Positions 52,129-64,000 of a stretch of DNA of 64,000 nucleotides are shown here, piece by piece (position 1 is the stretch's first letter; every line of letters begins with the position of its first letter). This stretch comes from Beroe ovata (taxonomy: Eukaryota; Ctenophora; Nuda; Beroida; Beroidae), in contig CAMPET010000002.1 in the NCBI GenBank assembly GCA_946803715.1, forward strand, positions 674,694 to 738,693, written 5' to 3'. Both the position numbers and the translations under genes were made by a program. The notes under the pieces are model-generated. The model saw nothing but the letters and a program-made list of their open reading frames with translations, ran no database searches and was not told where the DNA came from.

Positions 52129-52581
52129 ATTACTGTCGTTATACCATTAGAAGATGGTTGATTGTCATTATGATGATTTATGACAATCATAGTTCGACGA
52201 TGCGAGGTCTGATTGTCTCACTATATCAGCGATACGTCTTACATATCCCCTCTGACTACCTTCTCATAGTTCATACCCATACATTATATTGTGTTATGAT
52301 ATCGGTACATGACATCGGTTATCTGAATATCCGATTATAATAGCTCATGAGTGAAGAACTGTGAACCACACACGACGGAGCTACGCCCAGCTACTCACAC
52401 CATATCCTAACATCCCATTTTTCGGTAAGTTTGTCAGCACTGTCCTCTTTCAAATCATTGTCTCCAATTCAACTCTTGTCTCTTTCGACTCATTATCTCT
52501 CTGAGATAATTCTAATCACAGAACATCGAATAAGATGTGCTGATATTCTTGTTCCCTCCCCCTAGTACATGCCAGAGCAAG

Positions 52582-55500
52582 ATGAACAAACAACTCCTAT
52601 CAGCCACTAGCTATGTCAGACATATACTCAGAGCACACCGCGACCTTTCTGCAGCTTCTTCTCAACCAAGACATGGACAACAGGTATTACAGGGCATACA
52701 AGATATAAAGTGCAATGCACCTCCTCAAACTCTAGATATAAAGTGCAATGCACCTCCTCAAACTCTAGATAGTAAGTGCAATGCACCTCCTCAAACTCTA
52801 GATATAAAGTACAATGCACCTCCTCAAACTCTAGATATAAGTGCAACGTACCACCTCAGAAAGTATCATCCGAAAATTCACTTTGAATTTAGGGACCCTA
52901 AATTCTGAGTTGTCAGTGGATCAGTCTTGTTCCTCTTACATTGTAGTCCCGAGCTGTAGCAGTATTATACCAGGTTTCCCTCTAGGTTGAAATGGAGGTT
53001 ACATTAGACAAGTTTCAACATGCTCTAGCTAGGAAGTTTCATCCTCAGTTGAGGTCACTGGTGAGTTGTCAATCGTGTGTTAGCATCATATTGATGACAC
53101 ATGGACACAATGATGACACATGGACACAATGATGACATACAGGCACAATGATGTTATACAGGCACAATGAAACTTATGACATAGGTGACTCTGACACGAT
53201 AGTATTATGATAACTGACGTCTGACACTGGTCACATTGAACAACTCAACCCTATCTATGACTAATGACAATATCCCCCCCCCTAGGGCAGGGTTAACCTC
53301 TCCATTGACCCTAACGGGAGCTCTACTCTGAGAATAAACCATGGTCCCTCCAATAGGGGTGGTATAGAGAAGCTGGTATCACAGATACAGTCCCCCGTCG
53401 TCATACCAATGGAAAGCAAGGTGAATTCCCTACCATGACCCCTGAATTTTGTAGGTTATTATTTTATAATACGAAATTAATTCGTTACGAAATTAGAAAG
53501 TTGTACTTTTGGATGTGACCACGACTTACTTAGCCTATCTTAGGTGTACAAAGACTACCTGAAGATTAAAGGTTTAGATCTATTGGATCGTCTGGAGAAG
53601 GACAACTCGTGTGTCGCTATTCTGGACGACAGTGTGGTAGTTGGTGGGGAGAATAAGTCCCAATCAGCGGATAAGATTGAGCGAGTGTTCTCTGAGCTGG
53701 TCATCTCCCACGTGGACATTGCTCACCCCTGCATAATGAAGTTACTGATAGGGAAGCAGGGGAGTAGTATTGTGGAACTGACGAAGCAGTATCCTGATGT
53801 GCTGACAATGGCAGATGTGGACAGGTGTAGTGTGACTGTAGCTGGGCGGAGAGACGAGGTGGATGCTGTGGTGGATATTATAAAGGAGCAGTGTGAGGGG
53901 TATGGGATGGAGACAATCACTAAACCGAGATTCATGGACACACTGACACACCCCCATGACTTCATCTCCTCTGTGAGTATATGTGTGTGTGTGTGTGNNN
54001 NNNNNNNNNNNNNNNNNNNNNNNNNNNNNNNNNNNNNNNNNNNNNNNNNNNNNNNNNNNNNNNNNNNNNNNNNNNNNNNNNNNNNNNNNNNNNNNNNNNN
54101 NNNNNNNNNNNNNNNNNNNNNNNNNNNNNNNNNNNNNNNNNNNNNNNNNNNNNNNNNNNNNNNNNNNNNNNNNNNNNNNNNNNNNNNNNNNNNNNNNNNN
54201 NNNNNNNNNNNNNNNNNNNNNNNNNNNNNNNNNNNNNNNNNNNNNNNNNNNNNNNNNNNNNNNNNNNNNNNNNNNNNNNNNNNNNNNNNNNNNNNNNNNN
54301 NNNNNNNNNNNNNNNNNNTGTGTGTGTGTGTGTGTGTGTGTGTGTGTCTGCGTCTGTGTGTGTGAGAGTGTGTAATGTGTTTGACGTAGATGTGTGTCTG
54401 TGTGTGTGTACAGTGTACACGTGTGTGTGTGTGTGTACTCTGTGTGTGTACTGTGTGTATGTGTTTGACTTTGTCTATTCCTTCGTCATTTCGTTTGTCT
54501 GTTTATCTGAGTGTATGAGCTCATTCTGATGGCAAATATCCCTAACAGACGCCCGCTCTGAGTTTACAAGATGTTTCTAGCAAGTGGATGATGCACACAT
54601 GGCTTGTATATGGGGACAAGAGAACACTTGACGGGTACATGTCCCTAGTTAAGGAACAAATGCGACAATTTGGCGACTTCACCACTATCTACTGCCCACC
54701 TCATGACTTTACGTCATGGCACGCTATGCGGCATTTACTATGGGACAGGACGGATGTTCAGATCAGATACTCAGATAAGAAGCTGTCTGGGAGTCCTGGC
54801 AGTGTGTTTATGATGGGCCCCGATGAGGTGGTCCAGGATCTAGCCACGGAAATGAGCCAAATCCTCCAATCAGCTGATTTACCCGATGACACTGACTCAC
54901 GAGACCCCGTCATTGAATCAGTGACCCCTCCCGACTTCGTGCATCTGAAACTAGCGGAGTATTACCCGTTCCCCAATGTGAAAACTGGTGTCGATGTGAG
55001 GTCTGGGACTCTCCGGATATCTGGGAACAAGAGGACAAGGTCGAGTGTGTTCCTAGCAGCGGAGCATTACAAGTCTCTGATGAAGTTGTTCAAGTCGCGA
55101 AGTTTCGATATAATGAGAGATCAGCGCAAGTATTTGACAGAGAATAGGGATGTTATCCTACCCGCACTTGACAAGTAAGTATCCCCCTGTAATTGGTGTT
55201 ATTATAGGTACCGATTGCATATTGGTACTGGCTGCTTATGCACCAGTGTTGATGTTGAAAGTGTTTGCAGTCTCTCATACGATCTTGAATGATAAATTAC
55301 TCTTACACCCTCCCAATCTTACACATTCCCAATCTTTCACCCTCCCAATCTTACACCCTCCCAATCTTGCACACCGCCAATCTGAAATTGCGAGCCCTGC
55401 TTCATGAATCTCCTATCAAAATGCTGCATCGATCCTGTGCAGGATTTGCGAAGCTCATAAAGTGAGGTATGTCCTGGACTGGAAGGAGCGGAAGTTCACT

Positions 55501-57655
55501 GTCCACGGACTCCCAAACCTCGTCAACTACGCTATCGAGTCCATGGAGCGGTATTTCCGACAGGAGCACAGGAGTATTCTGACAAATTTCTTCTGGGATA
55601 GCAAAATGCACTTCAAGAAGATAACTATCGATCATCTCAAGTATCTGACCATGTTTGGGGGAAAACTCCGTGTTTTCAAGGATACGCATCCCACGGTAAG
55701 GGCATGAATAGTTGGCGTCTGGCCAAGAATCGCGCCAGTATCCCGAAAGCGTTGCGCCTGTCTCACGACACATACGTCACGGCGTGATTTTCTTCCCCCG
55801 AATGTTTCCCTCCAATCTAGCGGTACTTTCCTCCCAGGTAATGATAACATCGTTCCCTGCTAAAGACGGCAATACTCACGTGGTGGTTAAGTCCAAGGAC
55901 CCGGAGGAATTGGAGGCAGCAGTTGCCACAATAACAGACCTGGCTGATAAAACAGAGATCGTGGCCGTGGAGCTGGAGGAATCAAAGTTCGACATAGCCC
56001 GACAGTTGATCCGGTCATCGGGAAATGCTCTGCGGAACCTGTTGTTTACAGATCGACAGGACAAACCAGAGGTACTGGGACACTTGGTATATGCATTTTG
56101 CGTTATTGTTGCGTTATTGTTGCGTTATTGTTGCGTCGACACCGGCATAAGTTGACTGGATTTTTAATGACAGTCGCTTATCGGTTACTACACCCTCACC
56201 TCCCCATATCCCCTCCCCCTCCCTTCTTCTTGGTAGCTGGGAATGTCTGATTCTGGCCCGGTCTCTCTCTCACACGAAACAGAGTTACTCATCAGGCGGC
56301 CTGATGAGGCTGATGACATCAGCCTCTATACCTCCCCAACATCAGGGGTGGTAGAATAGTCACTGAGGTCGAATTAATACTTAATAGTCACTGACTGTGA
56401 GTCAGGATAATATTCCTACTCTAACCGATGACTATGTTGTGCAGGTGTCTCTGATGTCCAGTAAACAACGACCAGAAATCATCATCGCGGGCACAAGAAG
56501 AGAAGAACAAGATTTGTCAGCACAACGGCTACGGGAGTTCATGCTCTCGATTGAGAAGTTTGAGATGGTAATTGCTCAATCGCTATACTTAACCTCTCTC
56601 CTTTGCAATTTACAATCTTTCCCTGTCCCAACCCGCCCAGTTATTATAGTCCCTCCCATTTCTCGATTACTCCTCCCCTCCCACCCATCTATAGTTATTA
56701 GTTACCTCTTTCCTACTCTACTATAGTTACCCTGGTACCCCTCATCCCTGGTGAACCCGCCGCCCAACGACATACAGATCTCTAGTTATCCCTAATCCTA
56801 TCTGACATGCCGCCCCCCACAAAGGGCGGTACACCCCCAGAACAACCCTCACATTCGATAACAGACCATCTACCCCTGATCTCTCCCTCTCTGCTCCACA
56901 GCTCACACTCCCGGTGAAGAACATGCTCATCAGAACACTCCGTAAGAGAGCCGATGATCTGAACCACTGGGATAGTGCCACGCCCTCTGACAACCTGCTC
57001 ATCATTATCTCCAAGAGTAAACAGGATGTTTTGGTGTTGGGAGGGGAGGAGAGGGTAGCACGGGAGATAGCTCACTTAGAATCGCTCATCAAACGAGAGT
57101 GAGTTTCAGTGCTGCCCGTTTGTTTTCAACATTCGCAACATGGCATGTCTATCTTTACCTTATGCCGCGTACTTAGATTCGGGTATTTTAAACTTAGTCG
57201 GAGTCACAAAAACTGACCTTTTGCAGGGAATGGGCACATGAATCTATCAGTCTAGACGAATGGCCACAAATGAATGGGAAAGAGGCAAATCGCATCAAAA
57301 ACCTACTCCGGATGAGCTTCCCTGGTGTAGAGGTGAGTTAGGAGTAACAATCCGATAGTAAGAACTGTAGGAGCACGCTATTACTTGCTCTAAGGACCCG
57401 GCGAAAAGGTTTCAAACCCGAGACTGGTTAGTACAGAGACTGAATACCACAAAAGCAGTGGTTATAACATTCTTCCAAATGATGTATTTTCAGATAAACC
57501 TAATCGATGATGCAGATGGGAATCAGAACTTCCTAGTGAAATTCGTGTGGAACAGGAACCTTGAGACAAGTAGACCTGAGCTACGCTCCTCTATCAATGG
57601 CTACGTGTCTGATCTCAAGTATGCTGCCGAAATGAGAGATGGAAGTGTTGAGTAA
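52582..57655 (+). CDS. KH-repeat protein 2 with presequence-like N-terminus
   Basis: Eleven exons (52582-52683, 52986-53060, 53286-53420, 53544-53972, 54549-55174, 55443-55695, 55838-56071, 56445-56567, 56902-57098, 57227-57332, 57494-57655) join in frame to 813 residues. Exon 1 (MNKQLLSATSYVRHILRAHR and onward) has five basic residues and one acidic residue, again presequence-like but different in sequence from gene 1. Exons 2-8 match gene 1 in phase and pattern (VTLDKFQHAL versus VTLNKYQNAI; HDFTSWHAM versus GDYTSWHSI; YPFPNVKTGVDVRSGTLRI versus FPFPNVEIVTDTRGRVLNI). The best KH module has LLIGKQGSSIVELTKQYPD (GxxG about residues 174-177). It has three C-terminal exons beyond the gene 1 end (EEWAHESISLDEW and onward). 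An acceptor just upstream of the ATG and an out-of-frame ATG at 52569 lie in the 5' UTR. A 321-N gap (53998-54318) is within an intron. Confidence 0.82.
52703..52845. repeat. 33-bp minisatellite in KH gene 2 intron 1
   Basis: Units of TGCAATGCACCTCCTCAAAC plus TCTAGATATAAAG repeat about four and a half times. The unit length is a multiple of three, so open frames run through it on both strands. Confidence 0.88.
54319..54460. repeat. (TG)n-rich sequence flanking the 321-N gap
   Basis: TG repeats lie on both sides of N 53998-54318, so the gap is probably an unresolved microsatellite in a KH gene 2 intron. Confidence 0.85.
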
Positions 57656-57954
57656 ATGTGTGTGTGTGTGCGCGGTGGAATTAGAAACACGATGGCATGA
57701 ATGAGTGGGCGAAAACAACAATCAAGTATTTGCTCACTCAGCACCCTCCTTGACCCTCGGGAAGACGAATTTGATGAATGTTGTAATGAATTTGTTAAAT
57801 TGTTGGCAATCTTCATAAATAAGTTTTTCTGAATTTATCAACAGTTTGAATATCAGTTTACATCCCAATTCTATGATCGGATATTCTACGCATTATCAAT
57901 ATCATGACTCATGATATTTACCAAATATGACAATCATCTCGTTAGGATGTTGCA

Positions 57955-58471
57955 ATGTTCGGGAGTAGACACAGTACGATCTTATCTTCAAGTTATGCGA
58001 GATGCATCTTCAGAGCTTATCAGTCAGCTACTAGTGGAGTGAGTCGTGTTCAAATGACACCTATCACCTGTTTAACACCTGTTTGGCACCTCTTCAACAC
58101 CTGCTAATATCCTCAGGAGCAGAAAAAGTCGGTAACACTGAACAAGTATCAGAACGTAATCGCCTCCCAATGCAGTCAGAGACTACGTACCCTCGTAAGT
58201 GCCTCTTACAGGCCATATTGTAATAGATAGACTTGTTGAGGGCCTTCACTTACAGCCTATCATGTGGAATGTGGATATAGTTTATCACTAGTTCACGTGT
58301 CTTGTACAGGGTAAGATGAGGAGAGTTCCACTGTCAGATGGACAGACACAGATGACACTGACACAATATGACCTCTCTTCCACCACAGAATTGGACACCC
58401 TTTTCTCAGAAATCCAGCACATTTCACTCATCCCTCTCTCCCACCCGGTATTATATCGCCGCGCGCGTGTG

Positions 58472-58506
<35 letters not shown>

Positions 58507-61500
58507 CTATAACTTAAACTAGCCCGGCGTATTCTATTCACTTGTTCTATTTACTTGTTCTATTCCCTTGTTCCATTTACTTGTTCTATTGATTCAATAT
58601 TTCAGGCAATCAGAAACTATTTGAAACTAAGGGATCAGGAATTCCGCAAGTCAGTCGATATCAGTACAGACCGAGTAGTGGCATTTCTTGACAACAACGT
58701 CGTCATAGGAGGAAGGAAAGGGGAAGATGAAACTACTGATCGTATAAACCAGTTCATATCCTCTCTTAGTGTGTCGGAAGTGACACTTCCACCAGGCGTG
58801 ACAGGTGACGAAGTCATCAAGCGGGAGTTTGGTAGAAGTTTGTATCGGCTGAAGGGAAGGTATCCTCGTGTTGTGTACACAGTTGGGAATAACGCGATCA
58901 TGGCAGTCGGCAAGAACTGTGAAGATGTGAAGAATTTCTGTAGAGATCTTGAGTTGGAAATGTCTCGCGGTGCTCGAGCGAAGGAAGCTGTGAAAAACGT
59001 TTGTTCTTAATATCTTCCATTATAAAATCGGATGACAACGAAAGGCAGACAATACTATGGGGAAACTATACTGTGTTCCTGCAGGATGAAGTCAGGAGCA
59101 AGCCTATTCGCTGGAACTGGGAGTTTGTGCTACGACTCTTAACGTTAGGGGGAGTGGAGGTAGGAAGAACGGCGTCCAGTAAACACGGCATCGAGTTTAG
59201 GAATTTGAAACATCAGGTTTGAACTATACTTACCTAATTCGAACTATCTGCGAAAGATTTGTCAGAAACGCTGAATTTGAATGGACGACAGTTTCATCCA
59301 ACTGCTAATTCGACAACCATATTTGGTAGTAACTGTACATTTGTATTTCGATCCATCCTATAATAACCCATTGTACAGGGAGAGAAACTAGATGTGAAGC
59401 TGACAGCTACACGAGGATTACCCTGCAGAGCGCAGTTAACAGGATGTCCCGATCATGTGGCGCTGGTTAGTGATATCCTGGACACACAGCATGGTGAGAA
59501 GTATCACTACAGGGTGATTGAGGGAGCAGACCATCCCCATCCTGATCTGCTGAGGTTTGTGGTGGTCACGTCACACCTCCACAAGGACCAGCTGAAAGTA
59601 CCCGCTTCGCACGACAAGGTATTTACATATCTTGGGATTCTCTCCGGAACATGTTGCTGTTGTTCCGGAACAAATTTGAATCTTGAAATTAACTTTTTCT
59701 TCACAATATTCAGCATCGGAAACGCCTCACTTCGGTCATATTGAATCATATTTAAGTACATGTCTCTTGTCTAACCATGAGGGTAGGACTAGGTGTTACG
59801 CTAGTCATGTATAACTCTCAGCTACCACCACCCAATACTCCCCAATTCGCAGGTGTGGGTGGAATGTCGGCGGGAGGATAACTTCACCATGACTCTCTGT
59901 GGGGAGGATGAGGAGCGCGTGTCACAGATCCACGATCAGTTTAGCAGCATTATCAGACAATTCAGAGTGGCGAGGGTGGCTCTCCCAGGGGGGCTACCCC
60001 ACTACATAGCCAATAATATCTGCAGGGAGCTTCACGTCGATAACGAGGTATATATTCATCAGTCTATCAGTTTAATTGGTAGCAGTTCTTTGGAAGGAGC
60101 TATACTATGAGTACACCTGGATATGTTGTGCGTAGCTAACACGTGATGTAACACGTGATATTACGCGTGATATAACACGTGATATAACACGTGATATAAC
60201 ACGTGATATAACACGTGATATAACACGTGATGTAACACGTGATACTCTTCTCATTCCAGATATACGCTAAACAAGACGGAACTACACATATATTGGTGTA
60301 CGGGACGGGTTTAAACCTGGAATCGGAAACAGACACACTGAGGAGTTTCCTGGGCAGCTTCATACACAGCGAACTGGTTCGTTGTGTAACTTATCTGTCA
60401 CTTCCGATCTATTAGGCGAATGTTCGGAAGGAAGGAAAAAGACGCGCAATTGTAAGCAAATGTAAGGAGTTTCTGCTGTAAAGAACGCCTTTTTCCTTCC
60501 GTCCCCTTTTCGTTCCATGTGTTCACATACCGGTTATCGTTCGGTTCGAGATGTCTCTTATTTTATAGTAATTTGCGGTACTTATTGATGTTTAAATGAG
60601 GCATCTCGAAACGTCTTTCCGAGACACCGCAGTCGCTGAGCGAGACATCACTCAATGATGTACCTAGTGGTTTAAGGTTCCAGTTTTTCGTTAAGCGCTT
60701 CAATCTCTTGTGCCAAAAATGTGTTGGTCATACAGTCTTTAAAATTAAATGAACTGAAAAGTAGGTGCTGTGTCATGACTTATGAAGTGGTGTCATATAT
60801 TGACTCCATCTCTCTGTCTCACAGGAATGCATCGATACCAGGGAGGTAGCATTGTTCAAGAAGCTGATTTACGATACATGGTATCTACGATCCCGATTTC
60901 CCAGTACATTTGTAAAATGGAGTCCCAATAAATTCACCTCTCCTCTTTCCATCACATTGTTGGGTCCGGAGAGTGAAGTTAACGAGTTACGATGCCTGGT
61001 TATGGGATGGACTGAGTGTCACTACCCCGTCCCTGAGACATGTGACATGGGCAAGTTACAGTTCTACATCGACAGGTTCCGGAAATTACCACTCGCGGTA
61101 GATTGTAGGCTTGGGGAGGGCGAGGTTACCATGTTCGGCTCGGAGGATGGGATGGAGACGGTGAAGACAATTCTAGACACTGATATTGACATGAGCAATC
61201 ACAGGGAGGGCAAAGCCCCCTTCTTCTTCGAAATTCCATACGAGGTCAACGGAAGCAGGTACTTGGCAATTTTAGTCGCTGTGAGAATTGTGGATTTTTA
61301 TGCTTTTGTGGATTATTTTACACTGTGCTTTGAACTATGATACAGTAATTATTTAGTTGCTTTTCGCAGGACTTACTACAAAGCTCATCTACTCAAAGTC
61401 CTGTTCACTGCGACAAATAGTTTCCTAACGAGGTTCAGACTCGCTAGAACACATATGATCCGTAACAAGATGTTTTTCACCGGCCCTGACGCCCAACAAG

Positions 61501-61728
61501 CTCTCCAATACTTCAGTAAGTCAGAATTGTTGTTTAGCATGATAGTCACACATTGTTTTATGTGCGCAGTTGTTATACACAGGTCAGATTGTCCACCGTC
61601 TATGATATATTTTCCTTTCAGTTAGCTCTGGATATGAAGTTAACTCTGATTATGAAGTTAAGAAGAGAGATGAAGTCAGAGACTCGAGTTTTGTCGAGAC
61701 ACAACCACCGACTGACAGACCAATGTAA
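57955..61728 (+). CDS. KH-repeat protein 3, one frameshift in exon 4
   Basis: Ten exons: 57955-58038, 58117-58194, 58310-58447, 58606-59216, 59379-59618, 59853-60047, 60260-60376, 60825-61258, 61370-61515, 61622-61728. Exons 1-3 and their introns are nearly identical to those of gene 1, including the presequence-like MFGSRHSTIL start. From exon 4 the protein is strongly diverged. Its KH-like module reads EVTLPPGVTGDEVIKREFGR and lacks the clear IIGxxG loop, while the flanking IYAKQDGTTHILVYGTG is still KH-strand-like. Exon 4 is one base short. The frame closes (VKNVCS, stop at 59008) but the next frame is open from the AAAAA run near 58992 to the exon end, and all later exons stay in phase to the end at 61728. 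So either a sequencing error in a homopolymer or a recent inactivating deletion. Confidence 0.72.
58471..58505. repeat. (TG)n in KH gene 3 intron
   Basis: TG dinucleotides start just where similarity to KH gene 1 ends. Confidence 0.9.
60138..60244. repeat. 12-bp repeat TAACACGTGATA, about 9 units
   Basis: Each unit holds a CACGTG palindrome; eight are intact and one reads CGCGTG. It lies in the KH gene 3 intron just before the exon at 60260. Confidence 0.9.
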
Positions 61729-62207
61729 CCTAGGTTACAGAGGGGACCATAGTTCTAGCTCCCGACTCAAGGACAGCGTGATGTGATTGTATTGAAAGAC
61801 GTGGAGCAAACCGATTCATAAGCTCCAGAGAGGCGTTCACTTTTTAGTACAGAAAATCTTTAAGAATTTATGGAGCAGAGAAACTATGTTGTCGATTCAT
61901 TACAGTACCTGTGGAATCCACGACTTTGAGTATTACGTGCTTTACTGTTTCTTGATGATTCTGATATTCCTTATCTGATGATAATATCAATCGTCTCAAT
62001 TTCCACAATTCACACGCAAACTGCTCACGCAATGCATGATTCGATCGCGCGCGACGCGAACAAGTGAAGGCGCGCTTGCGCCACATAGATCACGTTTTCT
62101 AATGAGCGCGTTACTGCAAGTTCTTGAGATATTGCCACATGAAATGATGCAACCGTTTCACACTTTTCGATCCGACCTAACGAAGAAATAGGAATGTGGC
62201 AGTCACA
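61729..62207. other. intergenic, no gene seen
   Basis: 3' flank of KH gene 3. It contains one GC-rich patch (GATCGCGCGCGACGCG, then GTGAAGGCGCGCTTGCG, 62042-62080) resembling the core of the foldback elements but without recognisable ends. Confidence 0.5.
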
Positions 62208-62812
62208 CTACTTCAGTCGAATTACTGGGAAAATAGCGAAACCTGGGACACTAAAACGCATGTTTGGAGGCTTGTTCTCATGATCCCAAAGGATGTCATC
62301 AGAAATAACACCAGTCTTGATATTTGACTTACACCAGAATGACACCACATCTAAGACACTACATATTCGGTCAGATAGTCCAACTAAAAAGTAAAATACA
62401 ACACTTAAAATATGCACCATTTGACCATTTTTACTTCGGGAACTTTTCTCAGCTACAAGTTCTGCTAGTCGCTTATGAAACACTCTGGCCTGAGGTGCCA
62501 TTCCTCCTAGCGTACTATAGACTAGTGACATCAATCATGGAATATTTTCCATATCCCGATTAAGTCATCATGGTCCGTCAGTGTGTCCATTGCACCCCAT
62601 GTAACACTTGCAGGACAGTGTTTGATAACATTTTCCCCTGTGCAGTACCCACCAGACACCCTCCTCTTGGCAATCAGTGCAACTGGAGCAATGGAGTGTA
62701 TCGTTGTGTCTTCTTGATATAGAAATTCCGCCTTATTCCTATTCGCTCCCAAATGCGCCCATTTTGCCACCCCGATTTGAACTCTTTCCGCGAAGAGGCA
62801 CTTAGGGGGCAA
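62208..62812 (-). pseudogene. mobile-element-like ORF fragment
   Basis: Two overlapping minus-strand frames (62812-62531 and 62534-62208) encode AEFLYQEDTTIHSIAPVALI and then LVYSTLGGMAPQARVFHKRL with AELVAEK. The second phrase resembles a segment common in repetitive ORFs of marine invertebrates, whose function I cannot name. The frame break at about 62531 shows decay. Identification is tentative. Confidence 0.35.
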
Positions 62813-63763
62813 AAAGGGTCCGGTGGCCCTCTATATAGTGGACACTGGACTGGTCCGCTATACTGCTATAGGGTGCACTGGTCTACTCAGCATAGTGGAC
62901 TGGTCGGTGGTCTACCCTGACGTTCAAAGCAACTTGTCGACCATTTCTCCAACTATTCTTGGGCAGAATACCAGTTTAAGTGAATGCAAGGTGAAGAATA
63001 TGCTTGCGGCCCTATAGTCTGTGTCTTGGTCCGAAAATTTCAAATTTCCTATAGTGGCGGTAAGATTTATAGTGGTGGTAAAATTGTTTTTAATGCTTCC
63101 TGTAACAGTACCAGCAAGTATTGATCACAAGTAAGGCATACTGGTGCATACATATTTATCAACCATTGAAGTTAAATGTTCAAGTATGATGAATAAGCAA
63201 TCTTCTCGAACAATCGCATTTTATTAAACCCACCCATAGAATAAAGTAATTGTTCCCCGAGAATATTTTCTCATGTACGTGCAATATGGATCGTTATATA
63301 CAATACCGCTGCATGAGTTGCTACAACAGATTGGTTCACATGCAGTGCAATGCAGGACGTATTGCACAATAAATGAAAAGCAATTCACATCTTTTCTTTA
63401 ACTGCGCCAGTTTTATTGTTTTCTGAGCCGAGCTCATTTTTGCATGAACTATTATATAATAGTGTCGGTAGATTCGATACCGCATCAAAGTATCAACCGA
63501 CTCTTATTAAATCGTCATGAAGTCAAGTTCACATGACTATATAGTTACCCCATACCCTACTCAAACAATTTGTTCAGTGAGCATATATCTTTCGACTTTT
63601 CATCTAAATTCACGAAGCACCTAAATAATGATAGTTAGGGAGTTTCTTTTTATCTGGATAAATTGCTCTGAGTAGTTGGCAACTGTCCCTTGTAAACCCA
63701 CCTATTGGAGGTGAAATATCATTATCAACAGACTAGTATAATACTGATCATTTGCTGCCGCAG
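62813..63763. other. AT-rich intergenic or intronic stretch
   Basis: No supported gene. It includes short repeated phrases such as TATAGTGGACACTGGACTGG (62836) and ATAGTGGACTGGTCGGTGG (62892). Part of it is likely intron upstream of the exon at 63764. Confidence 0.4.
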
Positions 63764-63993
63764 CACGGTATGAGGACGGGACGGAAGACTAGAGTACAGA
63801 GCATACCCCGTGGCCCCATGGGGGAATACGCTGGAAGTGGTCTACTGACCAGCATGGCCCATGCAATGCCCGGACCAGCAGATTACAGCTCGCCCACAGC
63901 GCCCGGTGCTATTGGCAAGAGTGGTCCGGGGGATTGGAGTGTGGTGGGCAAGCCTAAAGATCTGCCCGTCAGTGCCGCCCCGCCTCCCACCAG
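63764..63993 (+). CDS. exon of an unidentified Gly/Pro-rich protein, partial
   Basis: After the acceptor TGCTGCCGCAG the sequence is open in frame and GC-rich. It reads HGMRTGRKTRVQSIPRGP, GEYAGSGLLTSMAHAMPGP, SGPGDWSVVGKPKDLPVSA and PPPTR, then a possible donor (GTACCA) at 63994. Codon use and composition look coding, but no domain is recognised. The gene continues beyond the window. Confidence 0.5.
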
Positions 63994-64000
63994 GTACCAT

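Overview
The window is nuclear DNA from a multicellular animal. Genes have short GT-AG introns, and the recognisable proteins are metazoan: CCDC47, SMYD5, a CCDC180-like coiled-coil protein, a PRDM9-like SET/zinc-finger protein, PIP4P (TMEM55), HDAC3 and a KLF-type factor. Introns are full of CA/TG and other tandem repeats, and LINE, Helitron-like and palindromic DNA elements are common. Gene spacing of a few kb and introns of about 70-400 bp suit a compact marine invertebrate genome such as a sponge, but the species cannot be named from sequence alone. The assembly is a draft. Single Ns (2584, 4295, 5328, 7331, 9734, 17375, 17825, 34126, 38052, 40506), four Ns at 48187 and two N runs (16328-16564, 53998-54318) mark joins. 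Several single Ns sit at joins between near-identical copies, so some 'duplications' are probably unmerged haplotypes.

Layout. 1-6842 is mostly repeats and duplicated non-coding sequence. 6843-7330 (minus) holds three exons of the 3' part of CCDC47. 7332-9733 is a LINE with ORF1 and endonuclease, and 10988-11996 is a decayed reverse-transcriptase tail of a similar element. 13247-17659 is SMYD5, interrupted by a repeat expansion, a gap and Helitron-like insertions. 18016-18961 is a nested cluster of foldback elements. 20469-24716 is a single 1,415-codon coiled-coil ORF. 26920-31473 is an eight-exon PRDM9-like gene followed by a decayed copy of its 5' end. 33546-34710 is a second foldback cluster. 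36825-39731 is PIP4P, and 41826-48376 is HDAC3, complete at 411 aa. A KLF-type gene lies antisense inside HDAC3's largest intron (44566-45678). 49103-61728 holds three tandem KH-repeat genes whose first exons encode presequence-like N-termini. 62208-64000 holds a mobile-element-like ORF fragment and one exon of an unidentified gene.

The genes are not an operon or pathway. Four (SMYD5, PRDM9-like, HDAC3, KLF) concern chromatin or transcription, CCDC47 and PIP4P concern ER and lysosome membranes, and the KH genes are a local paralogous family possibly acting on RNA in mitochondria. The strongest novelty candidates are the KH cluster, the PRDM9-like gene, and the foldback elements, whose 8-bp and 9-bp target duplications can be read directly.
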